A stretch of 64,000 bases of DNA from Algoriphagus sanaruensis (GTDB taxonomy: Bacteria > Bacteroidota > Bacteroidia > Cytophagales > Cyclobacteriaceae): contig NZ_CP012836.1 in the NCBI RefSeq assembly GCF_001593605.1, positions 930,001-994,000 of the forward strand, in the 5' to 3' direction. Shown piece after piece: positions 53,030 through 60,692 of the stretch; within the stretch, counting starts at the first letter, position 1; the number at the start of each line of letters is the position of its first letter. Made by a program: the position numbers and the translations under genes. The notes under the pieces were generated by a model. The model did no database searches. It saw only the letters and a list, made by a program, of their open reading frames with translations, and was not told the origin of the DNA.

Positions 53030-54457
53030 TTATTGGAAGTTCTTGATCAATTGATAGCTGAATTCGATGATCTCCTTGTAGTTTTCTTTACTGATTTTTT
53101 CATCAATTCCGTGAAACCGTTCCATAGTCTCAGGACTGATCCGCATTGGATAAAACCGGTAGACTTCATCAGAGATTTCGATAAAATACCGTGAATCTGT
53201 TGCTCCTCCCAATAATCCTGGAACTACGACTGTTTCTGGATGCAAGCTTCGAATGGTTTTTTCTACGATTCGGTAAGCTTCGGATGCTGCGCTGGATACG
53301 GCAGGCGGATTGGTAAGAAACCCAACGGGCTCTACCTGCACCTTGTCCGACACGATTTGTTCGATATGAGCTTGGACAGACTCGATGGTTTCCCCAGGAA
53401 GAATTCTAAAATTGATTGTGGCTTCAGCGACTGTAGGGATCACGTTATTTTTCACACCTCCATCAATAATCGTGGGAGCGGTGGTAGTATGTGAATTGAG
53501 CCCTTCAAGGAGTTGTTTTTTAAAGAGCCAAGGGTTGGCAAATGCCATCCGAGTAAGGAATGGTAACTCAGGGCCCAAGTATTCCAGTTGAGAATCAATC
53601 GGAGGGATCAGCTTATAGGGTAGCTGGTTGTTTTCTAGGTCCACGATGGCTTTGGCTAAAATCCCAATTGTATTCTCTTTTGGCGGGGCCGAGCTGTGGC
53701 CTCCATTTGTCCGGACAATCAATCGAAAAGAAGCAAAACCTTTTTCACCCAAATTGATCATTGCTACAGGATTTTCTACACCCGGAATCATATTCTCGGC
53801 GATATAGCCACCTTCATCCATGGTCATAGCGGCCTGAACACCTTTACTTTTGAGGTATTCCACGATTTTCCCTGCACCTTTTGGACCACCTACTTCTTCA
53901 TCGTGACCAGAGGCAATGTAAATGGTTCGCTTGGGTTGAAAACCCTCTCCTAATAATTTTTCAACTGCTTCTAGAACACCGATCAAGGTTCCTTTATCGT
54001 CCATGGTTCCTCTGCCGATAATATGCGTATCGGTGATCCGACCTTCAAATGGCGGTGCCTCCCATTGGCCAAGTGTAGGTTCGTCGACAGGGACCACATC
54101 TTGATGAGACATCAAAATAATCGGCTTGAGGCTGGGGTCTGAGCCTTCCCATGTATAGAGCAAAGAATAGGTGTTGATTTTTTCAAGCTTAAGCTGCGAG
54201 TGAGTCAAGGGGAATGCCGACTCCAAAAAGCGATGAAGTCCAAAAAATGCCGCAGAATCTGGTTCTGTATCTTCACTGAAGGAAATGGTTTGGAATTGAA
54301 TCGCTTGTGAAAGATTTTGAAATACATCATCTGAAATTGAAATCCGATCAACTGGTTCGGCTGGCACTTGTTTGGAGCTCATTCGAAGTGTATTGATCAG
54401 AAGAATTGCTGATATCAGGATGACAATCACTAGCAAGGCTATAATAATCTTCTTCAT
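53030..54457 (-). CDS. M20 family metallopeptidase (PM20D1/CPS1-like)
   Basis: A 475-aa zinc peptidase/amidohydrolase with an N-terminal membrane helix (IIALLVIVILISAILLI). Zinc-site words are IILMSHQDVVPVDE (His and Asp), RGTMDDKGTLIGVLEA (bridging Asp) and ASGHDEEVGGPKGA (catalytic Glu pair). The dimerisation domain (RTNGGHSSAPPKENTIG, about 255-370) is intact. The size with anchor matches yeast CPS1 and PM20D1-like carboxypeptidases or N-acyl-amino-acid hydrolases. It likely acts in the periplasm on peptides or acyl amino acids. Confidence 0.88.
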   Translation of the reverse strand: MKKIIIALLVIVILISAILLINTLRMSSKQVPAEPVDRISISDDVFQNLSQAIQFQTISFSEDTEPDSAAFFGLHRFLESAFPLTHSQLKLEKINTYSLLYTWEGSDPSLKPIILMSHQDVVPVDEPTLGQWEAPPFEGRITDTHIIGRGTMDDKGTLIGVLEAVEKLLGEGFQPKRTIYIASGHDEEVGGPKGAGKIVEYLKSKGVQAAMTMDEGGYIAENMIPGVENPVAMINLGEKGFASFRLIVRTNGGHSSAPPKENTIGILAKAIVDLENNQLPYKLIPPIDSQLEYLGPELPFLTRMAFANPWLFKKQLLEGLNSHTTTAPTIIDGGVKNNVIPTVAEATINFRILPGETIESVQAHIEQIVSDKVQVEPVGFLTNPPAVSSAASEAYRIVEKTIRSLHPETVVVPGLLGGATDSRYFIEISDEVYRFYPMRISPETMERFHGIDEKISKENYKEIIEFSYQLIKNFQ

Positions 54458-54742
54458 CGTTGGGGCTTTTAGCGGGTGGACTGATTTGGAAGCAGTAAGG
54501 TAAATAAAAGGTCTAAAACTTTTTGCAAATCGGGGTTACCAGAGAAGGTTCATAAGTGAAATCACAAAATCCACAAGAGTAAATTCTACTTAGCAAGTAG
54601 ATTGAAAACTGGTTCTCATGGATATATGTGGTTATTGATAATTTTTACTCTTTTTTCCACTCGAAATATTCTGGTTTTTTCAAAAGCCAGAATATTCTAT
54701 GTTTAGGAATACTGTAGCTGACTTTAGCCACCAATCCATCGT

Positions 54743-56425
54743 ATGAAAAAAATTGTCCTTTCCCTACTTCTTGCATTTGGCTCACTATGGGCTGAGGCAA
54801 CCGAGTTGGTCAACTTGATCACTACCTATCAGGCCGATCGAGGTGCTCTTTCTCGCTTATATACCAACAGGCTTTCGGAGGAATACTTTTCCCGAATGAT
54901 CAGTTTCAATCAGGAATATTTGAAGACGCTTCAGGCCCAGGATTATGAGGCCTTGTCGGAAGACGGAAAGATTGATTATGTATTATTTTGGAATTATTTG
55001 GACAAGCAACTCGCTGAACTGGACCTGGAGCAAAGGGATTTCAGACAGATTGAATCGGTTCTTGCCTTTGGAAAACCCTTGGAAGAGTTTGTGGTTGCAA
55101 GACGTCGAGCCAAACAGCCAGATTCCCAAACTTTAGCTGCGACATGGAATCAGGTAGCCAAAGCAGTAGATGCCCAGCTCAAAGCACTTCCCACGACTAC
55201 CAAATACACTTCCTGGCAAACCGCAGATTTAGCCGCCTCCGCGGTAGAAAGTCTACATCGAGTGACCAAAGAAGCTTACGAGTATTATTACGATTATGAT
55301 CCACAATTCACTTGGTGGATGAAGGAGCCATGGAATAAACTGGATGCCAGTATGAAAGCTTATGCCAAAGCCCTACGCGATCATTTTTCAAATTCGGTGA
55401 AAGATGATGGCAGTGGAATTATAGGTAAGCCGATTGGTCGGGAGGCTTTGGAAAAACAATTGGGATTTGAAATGATTGCCTACACTCCTGAGCAATTGAT
55501 TGCGGAAGCTGAAAAACAGTTTGCCTGGTGTGAGAAAGAAATGCTCAAAGCTTCCAATGAACTGGGATTTGGCAATGATTGGAAAGCTGCTTTGGAAATG
55601 GTCAAAGACACCTATTTCCCAGCAGGAGCTTGGCCGGAAGAAGTGGTCCGATTAGGTAATGAGGCTATTGATTTGATGGAGAAAAATGATTGGATTACCA
55701 TTCCTTCGTTGGCAAAAGAAACCTGGAGAACCATCATGATTTCTCCAGAAAGACAACGGGTAAGCCCGTTCTTTTTAGGGGGAGAGGTGATTCAGATCGC
55801 CTATCCAACTTCCGAAATGAGCCATGAGGATAAGATGATGTCTATGCGGGGCAATAACCCTCACTTTTCCAGAGCTACTGTCCAGCATGAACTTATCCCC
55901 GGACACCACCTTCAGCAGTTTATGAATCAGCGCCATATGACACATCGGAGACCGTTCGGTACGCCATTCTGGACGGAAGGCTGGGCGCTGTATTGGGAGT
56001 TTGTGCTTTGGGATCGCAATTTCCCGAGGGATGCCAAAGACAAAGTCGGGATGCTCTTCTGGAGAATGCACCGCTGCGCACGGATTATTTTCTCCCTTAA
56101 TTATCACTTGGGAAAAATGACTCCTCAGCAATGTATCGACCTGCTTGTTGACAAAGTCGGTCACGAGCGTGCCAATGCCGAGGCAGAAGTGAGACGCTCC
56201 TTTGAGGGAAGTTATGGGCCACTTTATCAGATCGCCTATATGATCGGAGCCTTGGAAATCTACTCCTTGAGAAAGGAAATGGTAGAGTCCGGTAAAATGC
56301 CTGAGAAAGAATTTCACGATTTGATTATGACCCAAAACGCCATGCCGATCGAAATCCTAAGAGCAAAAGTGACCGGCAAGCCTTTGGACAAAAATCATAA
56401 GGCGAGCTGGAAATTTTTGGATTAA
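54743..56425 (+). CDS. DUF885 family exported protein (putative metallopeptidase)
   Basis: A 560-aa protein with a signal peptide (MKKIVLSLLLAFGSLWAEA). The conserved metal-site motif is TVQHELIPGHHLQQFMNQRH, near residue 380, followed by PFWTEGWALYWEFVLWD, which supplies the downstream Glu, as in DUF885 and related gluzincin-like proteins. The helical N-terminal half is typical (DGKIDYVLFWNYLDKQL). Substrate is unknown. It is divergent from the M20 gene, which may point to shared peptide use, and is followed by a 43-aa gene in the same transcript. Confidence 0.85.
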   Translation: MKKIVLSLLLAFGSLWAEATELVNLITTYQADRGALSRLYTNRLSEEYFSRMISFNQEYLKTLQAQDYEALSEDGKIDYVLFWNYLDKQLAELDLEQRDFRQIESVLAFGKPLEEFVVARRRAKQPDSQTLAATWNQVAKAVDAQLKALPTTTKYTSWQTADLAASAVESLHRVTKEAYEYYYDYDPQFTWWMKEPWNKLDASMKAYAKALRDHFSNSVKDDGSGIIGKPIGREALEKQLGFEMIAYTPEQLIAEAEKQFAWCEKEMLKASNELGFGNDWKAALEMVKDTYFPAGAWPEEVVRLGNEAIDLMEKNDWITIPSLAKETWRTIMISPERQRVSPFFLGGEVIQIAYPTSEMSHEDKMMSMRGNNPHFSRATVQHELIPGHHLQQFMNQRHMTHRRPFGTPFWTEGWALYWEFVLWDRNFPRDAKDKVGMLFWRMHRCARIIFSLNYHLGKMTPQQCIDLLVDKVGHERANAEAEVRRSFEGSYGPLYQIAYMIGALEIYSLRKEMVESGKMPEKEFHDLIMTQNAMPIEILRAKVTGKPLDKNHKASWKFLD

Positions 56426-56458
56426 AAATTTAATTTTATTCCTGTTAAAGAAGAAATT

Positions 56459-56590
56459 ATGGATACTCTGGAAACTCTTGGCTATTTACTTTTCGTGAGT
56501 GTGCAGTTAGCCTTTATTGCAGGGATTTTCTGGTTGGTATTTTATTATAGCTGGAAGACGTTCAAGGATTTTCGGAAAAGCAAAAAATAA
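56459..56590 (+). CDS. 43-aa single-span membrane protein
   Basis: A short gene between DUF885 and the 56591 terminator. The protein begins MDTLETLGYLLFVSVQLAFI and continues through a single hydrophobic helix (about 8-30), then a basic, cytoplasmic-type tail WKTFKDFRKSKK. ATG at 56459; stop at 56588, immediately before the terminator stem. No family recognised. The exact fit between gene and terminator and the positive-inside topology make it credible. Confidence 0.55.
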   Translation: MDTLETLGYLLFVSVQLAFIAGIFWLVFYYSWKTFKDFRKSKK

Positions 56591-56619
56591 AAAAAGGAAG
56601 GCCCATCGCCTTCCTTTTT
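56591..56619. terminator. bidirectional terminator
   Basis: AAAAAGGAAGGC-CCATC-GCCTTCCTTTTT, a 12-bp perfect stem with A/T ends, between the 43-aa gene and the convergent Spy-like gene. Confidence 0.85.
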
Positions 56620-56638
56620 GTTATCCATAGGTTTAAGC

Positions 56639-57379
56639 TTATTCTGGCATGTCTTTAAGTCGGACGACTATAGCTCCGTTTTTAGCGTCTTTGCCAAATT
56701 TCTCCAAAGCTTGGTCTCCCTTAAAAACCGACATGCTTTCAATATCGGATGGGTCGAGATGGTCATAGGATTGTACCTTTTTTAACCCTGTTTTAGTTTC
56801 GATAAAATACAAAGGCTGCTCTCCATTTCCATTGACACTCACTGCAACTTTTGGAGAAGAAGAAGCTGCCCCTGATACTGAACTACTCAAAGGAACTCCG
56901 TCTACGATTTTCAAGGGAGCGGTGCCTCTGGTACCATTGATTACTACTGTACTTTGGGATAAGGCTTTGATCTGCTCTGAAGTGAGTTCGTTTTTGATGG
57001 CAACCAATGTGCTTAGTTGTTTTTTCTTGAGTTGATTTTCGAGATTAAGCACGATGTCCAACTGCTTGTTGACCGCTGCTTGGTCAATTTTGTCCAAGGC
57101 CAATAGCTTTTTGAGTTTGGCATTTTCCTCATCCAAATCCCATTTCAAGGTTGAAAATTGACCGGCATTTTCGCTGTGGATTTTTTTGATTTTGCTGGCT
57201 TGAGCTTCGGTTAGATTTAGCTTGTCCCTCATGTCCATAATTCGCTCCGCAGCAAACAAATTACTTTGAAACATATCGCCGGAAGCCTTGGAAGGAGCTT
57301 GTACATAGGTGTAGGCTTGTTGGGCAGAGGCGAGTCCTGCTACCAAAAAGAGGCTTAGAAGTAAGGTTATTTTTTTCAT
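56639..57379 (-). CDS. Spy/CpxP-like periplasmic protein with TonB-plug-like C-terminus
   Basis: A 246-aa exported protein. Signal peptide MKKITLLLSLFLVAGLASAQ. A helical region at about 45-140 with LTEAQASKIKKIH and LTSEQIKAL words recalls the LTxxQ motif of Spy/CpxP stress chaperones. The last 35 residues (LDPSDIESMSVFKGDQALEK, then AKNGAIVVRLK) look like the end of a TonB-receptor plug domain. The mix is unusual. It is the third gene of an ECF sigma/anti-sigma operon, so it is likely a target or modulator of that envelope-stress system. Confidence 0.65.
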   Translation of the reverse strand: MKKITLLLSLFLVAGLASAQQAYTYVQAPSKASGDMFQSNLFAAERIMDMRDKLNLTEAQASKIKKIHSENAGQFSTLKWDLDEENAKLKKLLALDKIDQAAVNKQLDIVLNLENQLKKKQLSTLVAIKNELTSEQIKALSQSTVVINGTRGTAPLKIVDGVPLSSSVSGAASSSPKVAVSVNGNGEQPLYFIETKTGLKKVQSYDHLDPSDIESMSVFKGDQALEKFGKDAKNGAIVVRLKDMPE

Positions 57380-57408
57380 CTGATTTAGGGTTTTATAGTT
57401 GGTTTAGT

Positions 57409-57729
57409 TTAAAATTCTGTAAGAAGCGATGCCGTAGGAGACTCCCAAATATCCATTTCGGTGGTTTCATGGATTCGAAATTGGAGTTCCTGATCGGGTC
57501 CTTCCTCCAAGGTGATGATCAATACCTCTGGGCTGGGTGGAGGAGGTGTCTCCTCGGGTTGGAACAAGAAAAAGCCAATGAGAAGTGAGGCGGCGATTCC
57601 CATTGGAATCCACCATTTTGTGCGGCTTTTCCTTTCTAATTCCGGAAAAGGGGGAATCGACAAATGCTCGTCCTGTTTTTGGAGCTCTTGAAAGAATGTA
57701 TCTAACTCTGGGTCTTTATCGATATTCAT
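57409..57729 (-). CDS. putative anti-sigma factor (single-span membrane protein)
   Basis: A 106-aa protein. A cytoplasmic N-terminus (PELDTFFQELQKQDEHLSIP), one transmembrane helix (WIPMGIAASLLIGFFLF), a Pro-rich linker (EETPPPPSPE) and a short periplasmic tail. I chose the ATG at 57729; another at 57756 would add nine basic residues and more overlap. It overlaps the end of the ECF sigma gene by 14 bp, the usual sign of an anti-sigma partner. No ZAS-type His/Cys motif is seen, so the assignment rests on topology and context. Confidence 0.6.
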   Translation of the reverse strand: MNIDKDPELDTFFQELQKQDEHLSIPPFPELERKSRTKWWIPMGIAASLLIGFFLFQPEETPPPPSPEVLIITLEEGPDQELQFRIHETTEMDIWESPTASLLTEF

Positions 57730-58213
57730 TTTTTTCTTTTGTTTTCCGAATCTCAATCCAATCCTTCAGTTTCTTTTTCCCTCGATCATAATGGGTTCTG
57801 ACGGTTCCGATATGCAGTTGAAGGACTTTGGCAGCTTCTTCCAGCGTCATGTCGTGGTAAAAAACCATCAGCAAGACTTCCTGCTGCATCTTGGGCAGTT
57901 GTCGTATCAAGTCCTCATGGCTTTCCGTTTCTGTGGGTTCTGACTCCCAAGCCATGTCTTCCTCGATTTCGACGGTAAGCCATTTGCCATTGGCTCGAAG
58001 CTCATCCATCGCTGTGAATCGAATCACCGAAAACAACCAAGTCTTCGGATGGTCTTCCGCTTTTAGTTTGGCTTTTCCCTCGAGCACTTTCAAAAACACC
58101 AGCTGGATCACATCTTTGGCCAGTTCTCCGTCAAATCCACAGCACTGTCTGGCCCAAAGGAAAGCCTCGTGGTGATGCTTACGGAGAAAGGATTCGAGCT
58201 GAGAGCGGTTCAT
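57716..58213 (-). CDS. RNA polymerase sigma factor, ECF subfamily
   Basis: A 165-aa ECF sigma-70 factor. Region 2 (about 12-80) contains AKDVIQLVFLKVLEGK and PKTWLFSVIRFTAMDELR. Region 4 (about 105-155) contains LPKMQQEVLLMVFYHDMTLE and AAKVLQLHIGTVRTHYDRGK, the DNA-binding HTH. It is the first gene of an operon with a putative anti-sigma factor and a Spy-like protein. Autoregulation is expected in such operons, but no promoter motif was identified by eye. Confidence 0.92.
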   Translation of the reverse strand: MNRSQLESFLRKHHHEAFLWARQCCGFDGELAKDVIQLVFLKVLEGKAKLKAEDHPKTWLFSVIRFTAMDELRANGKWLTVEIEEDMAWESEPTETESHEDLIRQLPKMQQEVLLMVFYHDMTLEEAAKVLQLHIGTVRTHYDRGKKKLKDWIEIRKTKEKNEYR

Positions 58214-58261
58214 TTACACTACTTAATCGGAAATCGTCGGGATTTATATGACATACTTTGA

Positions 58262-58362
58262 AAAAAGTTGGAAAGTTGGAAGGTAAAAAGGTTGTAAAGT
58301 TAGAAGGTGGTAAGGTTGTAAGGTTGAAGCAACTTTGCAACTTTGCAACCTTAGCACTTTCC
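58262..58362. repeat. low-complexity GTTGGAAAG/AAGGTTGTAAG tract with inverted end
   Basis: Repeated words GTTGGAA, AAGGTTGTAA and, in the opposite sense, CAACTTTGCAAC run from the ECF gene to the xerD start. The tract can fold on itself. It resembles decayed intergenic repeats and has no visible coding content. Confidence 0.55.
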
Positions 58363-58367
58363 AACTC

Positions 58368-59264
58368 ATGTGGTCCCAACTTATTCGCCAATTCCGTCAT
58401 TACCTTAAGCTGGAGCGCTCGCTGAGTGAAAATTCTATCGAAGCCTACACGCTCGACGTGCAGAAGTTGGCGGATTTTTCAGAAAGGGAGTTTCCTCAGA
58501 AAAGCCCGCTCGACCTCGAACTAGAGCATCTCCGCCGCTTTGTGAATACCTTGGCGGCTTTGGAGATTTCCGCCTACACTCAGGCCCGTATCATCTCTGG
58601 GATCAAAGCCTTTTACCGCTTTTTGATGTATGAGGACCGGATCAAGGAAGATCCCGCCCAACTCCTCGAAGCACCCAAGCTGGGTCGCAAACTCCCCGAT
58701 ACCCTGAGCTATCCCGAGATTGAACAGTTGCTGGAGGCCATTCCGCTCGGCGAACCCGAAGGTCATCGCAACCGTGCCATGCTCGAAATGCTGTACAGTT
58801 CTGGCTTACGTGTCAGCGAGCTCGTCGAACTCAAGAAAAGCCAGGTCTTTGCAGATATCGGATTTCTGAGAGTGGTGGGAAAAGGCAACAAGGAACGATT
58901 GGTACCAATCGGCAAGGATGCCTTGCGCTACTTGAAAATCTACCAAGAGCAGGTTCGAGTACATCAGACTCCAGCCAAAGGAAACGAGGAATTTGTATTT
59001 CTCAACCGACGAGGTCAGAAACTCACCCGGGTGATGATTTTTCTAATCATCAAAAAGACCGCGGAGCAGGCGGGGATCAAAAAGAATATCAGTCCGCATA
59101 CCTTCCGCCACTCCTTCGCCACACACCTGATCGAAGGCGGGGCGGACCTGCGTGCCGTGCAGGAAATGCTGGGTCATGAAAGCATTACGACTACCGAGAT
59201 TTATACCCATTTGGATCGGGATTACCTCAGGCAGGTGCTGACGGAGTTTCATCCGAGGAAGTGA
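58368..59264 (+). CDS. xerD: XerD-type tyrosine recombinase (chromosome dimer resolution)
   Basis: A 298-aa housekeeping recombinase acting at dif. I use the ATG at 58368 (MWSQLIRQFRHYLKLERSLS), the usual XerC/D opening. Catalytic residues: Arg in LYSSGLRVSELVEL, Lys in RVVGKGNKERLVPI, His-x-x-Arg in SPHTFRHSFATHL, His in MLGHESITTT and Tyr in EIYTHLD. Bacteroidetes often have one or two such genes; XerC cannot be excluded. It is distinct from the longer island integrase and not near any att-like repeat. Confidence 0.9.
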   Translation: MWSQLIRQFRHYLKLERSLSENSIEAYTLDVQKLADFSEREFPQKSPLDLELEHLRRFVNTLAALEISAYTQARIISGIKAFYRFLMYEDRIKEDPAQLLEAPKLGRKLPDTLSYPEIEQLLEAIPLGEPEGHRNRAMLEMLYSSGLRVSELVELKKSQVFADIGFLRVVGKGNKERLVPIGKDALRYLKIYQEQVRVHQTPAKGNEEFVFLNRRGQKLTRVMIFLIIKKTAEQAGIKKNISPHTFRHSFATHLIEGGADLRAVQEMLGHESITTTEIYTHLDRDYLRQVLTEFHPRK

Positions 59265-59269
59265 TTTTT

Positions 59270-59947
59270 TTAGATGGAGTTTAGGATTTTACAACCCAGA
59301 ATCAAATTCGGATTAGGGCAATTCCCTTTAAAAAACTCCAAACCCTTTTCTGCCGTCACGCCGGGATAATCTCCCCAGTTTCCGCCCAAATCCCACATCA
59401 GCTGGAAGTGAAGGTGAGGTGGCCAATCCCCGTTTTCGGGAAAAGGACCTACATGACAAAGTAACTCTCCTGCCCGAACTTCCTGTCCGACCTGTAGCTT
59501 TTCCAAGTCCTTTCGGAAAAGATGTCCATAGAGTGAAAAAAGAGGTTTTCCTCCTAGCTCATGCTCCAAAATGATCGTCGGGCCATAGTTGCCAAAGCCG
59601 GCATTGTCCTGAAAGCTGTGAACCTTTCCTGCTAAGGGTGCAAAAACCCGTGCTCCTGCCTCTGTCCAGATGTCGACTCCTAAATGGATATTTCGGAAGT
59701 TAGCAGATTCTGTGGCAAACACTTCACTACGACGGTAGATCGCCCGATTCTCCAGATATCCTCCGATGCCATACTTTTTTCCCCCGCTTTTCAGCTGATT
59801 AAATACAAATCGGTCAAAATCCGGAGTATCGCTAAGATTCACAGCATCCAAAGCTTGATTATGGGCAGTGAAATCAAGTTGAAGCGTATTTTCGGCAGTA
59901 AGCTTTTCTCCCATGACAGGGAAAAAATCTAAATCATTCCAGTTCAT
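59270..59947 (-). CDS. M23 family metallopeptidase without signal peptide
   Basis: A 225-aa LytM-type protein. Zinc motif residues: His and Asp in NIHLGVDIWTEAG, and His-x-His in WPPHLHFQLMWD. The intervening core AGARVFAPLAGKVHSFQDN and LFSLYGHLFRKDL match M23 endopeptidases. No N-terminal hydrophobic segment is seen (MNWNDLDFFPVMGEKL), so either it acts in the cytoplasm, as some Bacteroidetes M23-like proteins may, or leaves by another route. Convergent with xerD, with a 5-bp gap. Confidence 0.8.
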   Translation of the reverse strand: MNWNDLDFFPVMGEKLTAENTLQLDFTAHNQALDAVNLSDTPDFDRFVFNQLKSGGKKYGIGGYLENRAIYRRSEVFATESANFRNIHLGVDIWTEAGARVFAPLAGKVHSFQDNAGFGNYGPTIILEHELGGKPLFSLYGHLFRKDLEKLQVGQEVRAGELLCHVGPFPENGDWPPHLHFQLMWDLGGNWGDYPGVTAEKGLEFFKGNCPNPNLILGCKILNSI

Positions 59948-60048
59948 TGGGTGAAAATAGGAATTTCAATATCGTACACGGATAAATTTTACCCAGATTT
60001 CCTGCTTAGGTCTTAAGGTATCAGATAAATCACAGCTGTCTTTTTCCA

Positions 60049-60580
60049 GTTACGAATTACGATTTACGACCTCGACTTGATCCTCAATCGTTGTTTGAGA
60101 TAGTTAGCCTTTGGTAACGAAAGAACGCGACTTTGTTTTAACCTTCCCGCTCCTGTCTCCCGTCTTTCAGCTTCCTACTTCTTGCTCATCGATCATCGGA
60201 CATCGGACAATTCAAGTTCTTCTTTTTCTAATTACGAATTACGATTTACGAATTACGACTTCGATTTGATCTTCAATCGTTGTTTGAGATAGTTAGCCTT
60301 TGGTAGCGAAATAACGCGACTTTGTTTTAACCTTCCCGCTTCTGTCTCCCGTCTTTCAGCTTCCTACTTCTTGCTCATCGGTCATCGGACTCCTGACATT
60401 GGACAATTCAAGTTCTTCTTTTTCCAATTACGAATTACGATTTACGAATTACGACCCCGATTTGATCTTCAATCGCTGTTTGAGATAGTTAGCTTTTGGT
60501 AGCGAAAGAACGCGACTTTGTTTTAACCTTCCCGCTTCTGTCTCCCGTCTTCGGTCTTCCAGCTTCCCTCATCCAGATCT
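60049..60580. repeat. three tandem copies of a ~190-bp intergenic repeat
   Basis: The only large repeat in the 745-bp gap 59948-60692, which has no gene. Copies can be anchored on TTGTTTGAGATAGTTAGC at 60091, 60280 and 60476 (third copy CTGTTTGAG), giving spacings of 189 and 196 bp. Each contains AATTACGAATTACGA-type words, GCGACTTTGTTTTAACCTTC and CTCCCGTCTTTCAGCTTCC. Copies differ at scattered bases. Similar words occur near 48440 and 49980, so this is a dispersed intergenic family. Confidence 0.75.
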
Positions 60581-60692
60581 CCTTCCTCCCAATCCGCCAA
60601 ACTTCCGGACTTTTCCCTTCCCCCTTCGGATAATTTTTCTAATTTTGCCCCAATTTGGACTTAAGTGAAATTTTCCTCAACCCTCCTCTCTA

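Noticed and set aside
58368..59264. xerD as the integrase of a second mobile element
   Set aside because: Length and motifs are those of housekeeping XerC/D; no tRNA, direct repeats or cargo are nearby.
60049..60580. CRISPR array or tRNA cluster in the carB upstream gap
   Set aside because: Only three degenerate copies of about 190 bp; no short direct repeats with spacers and no cloverleaf.
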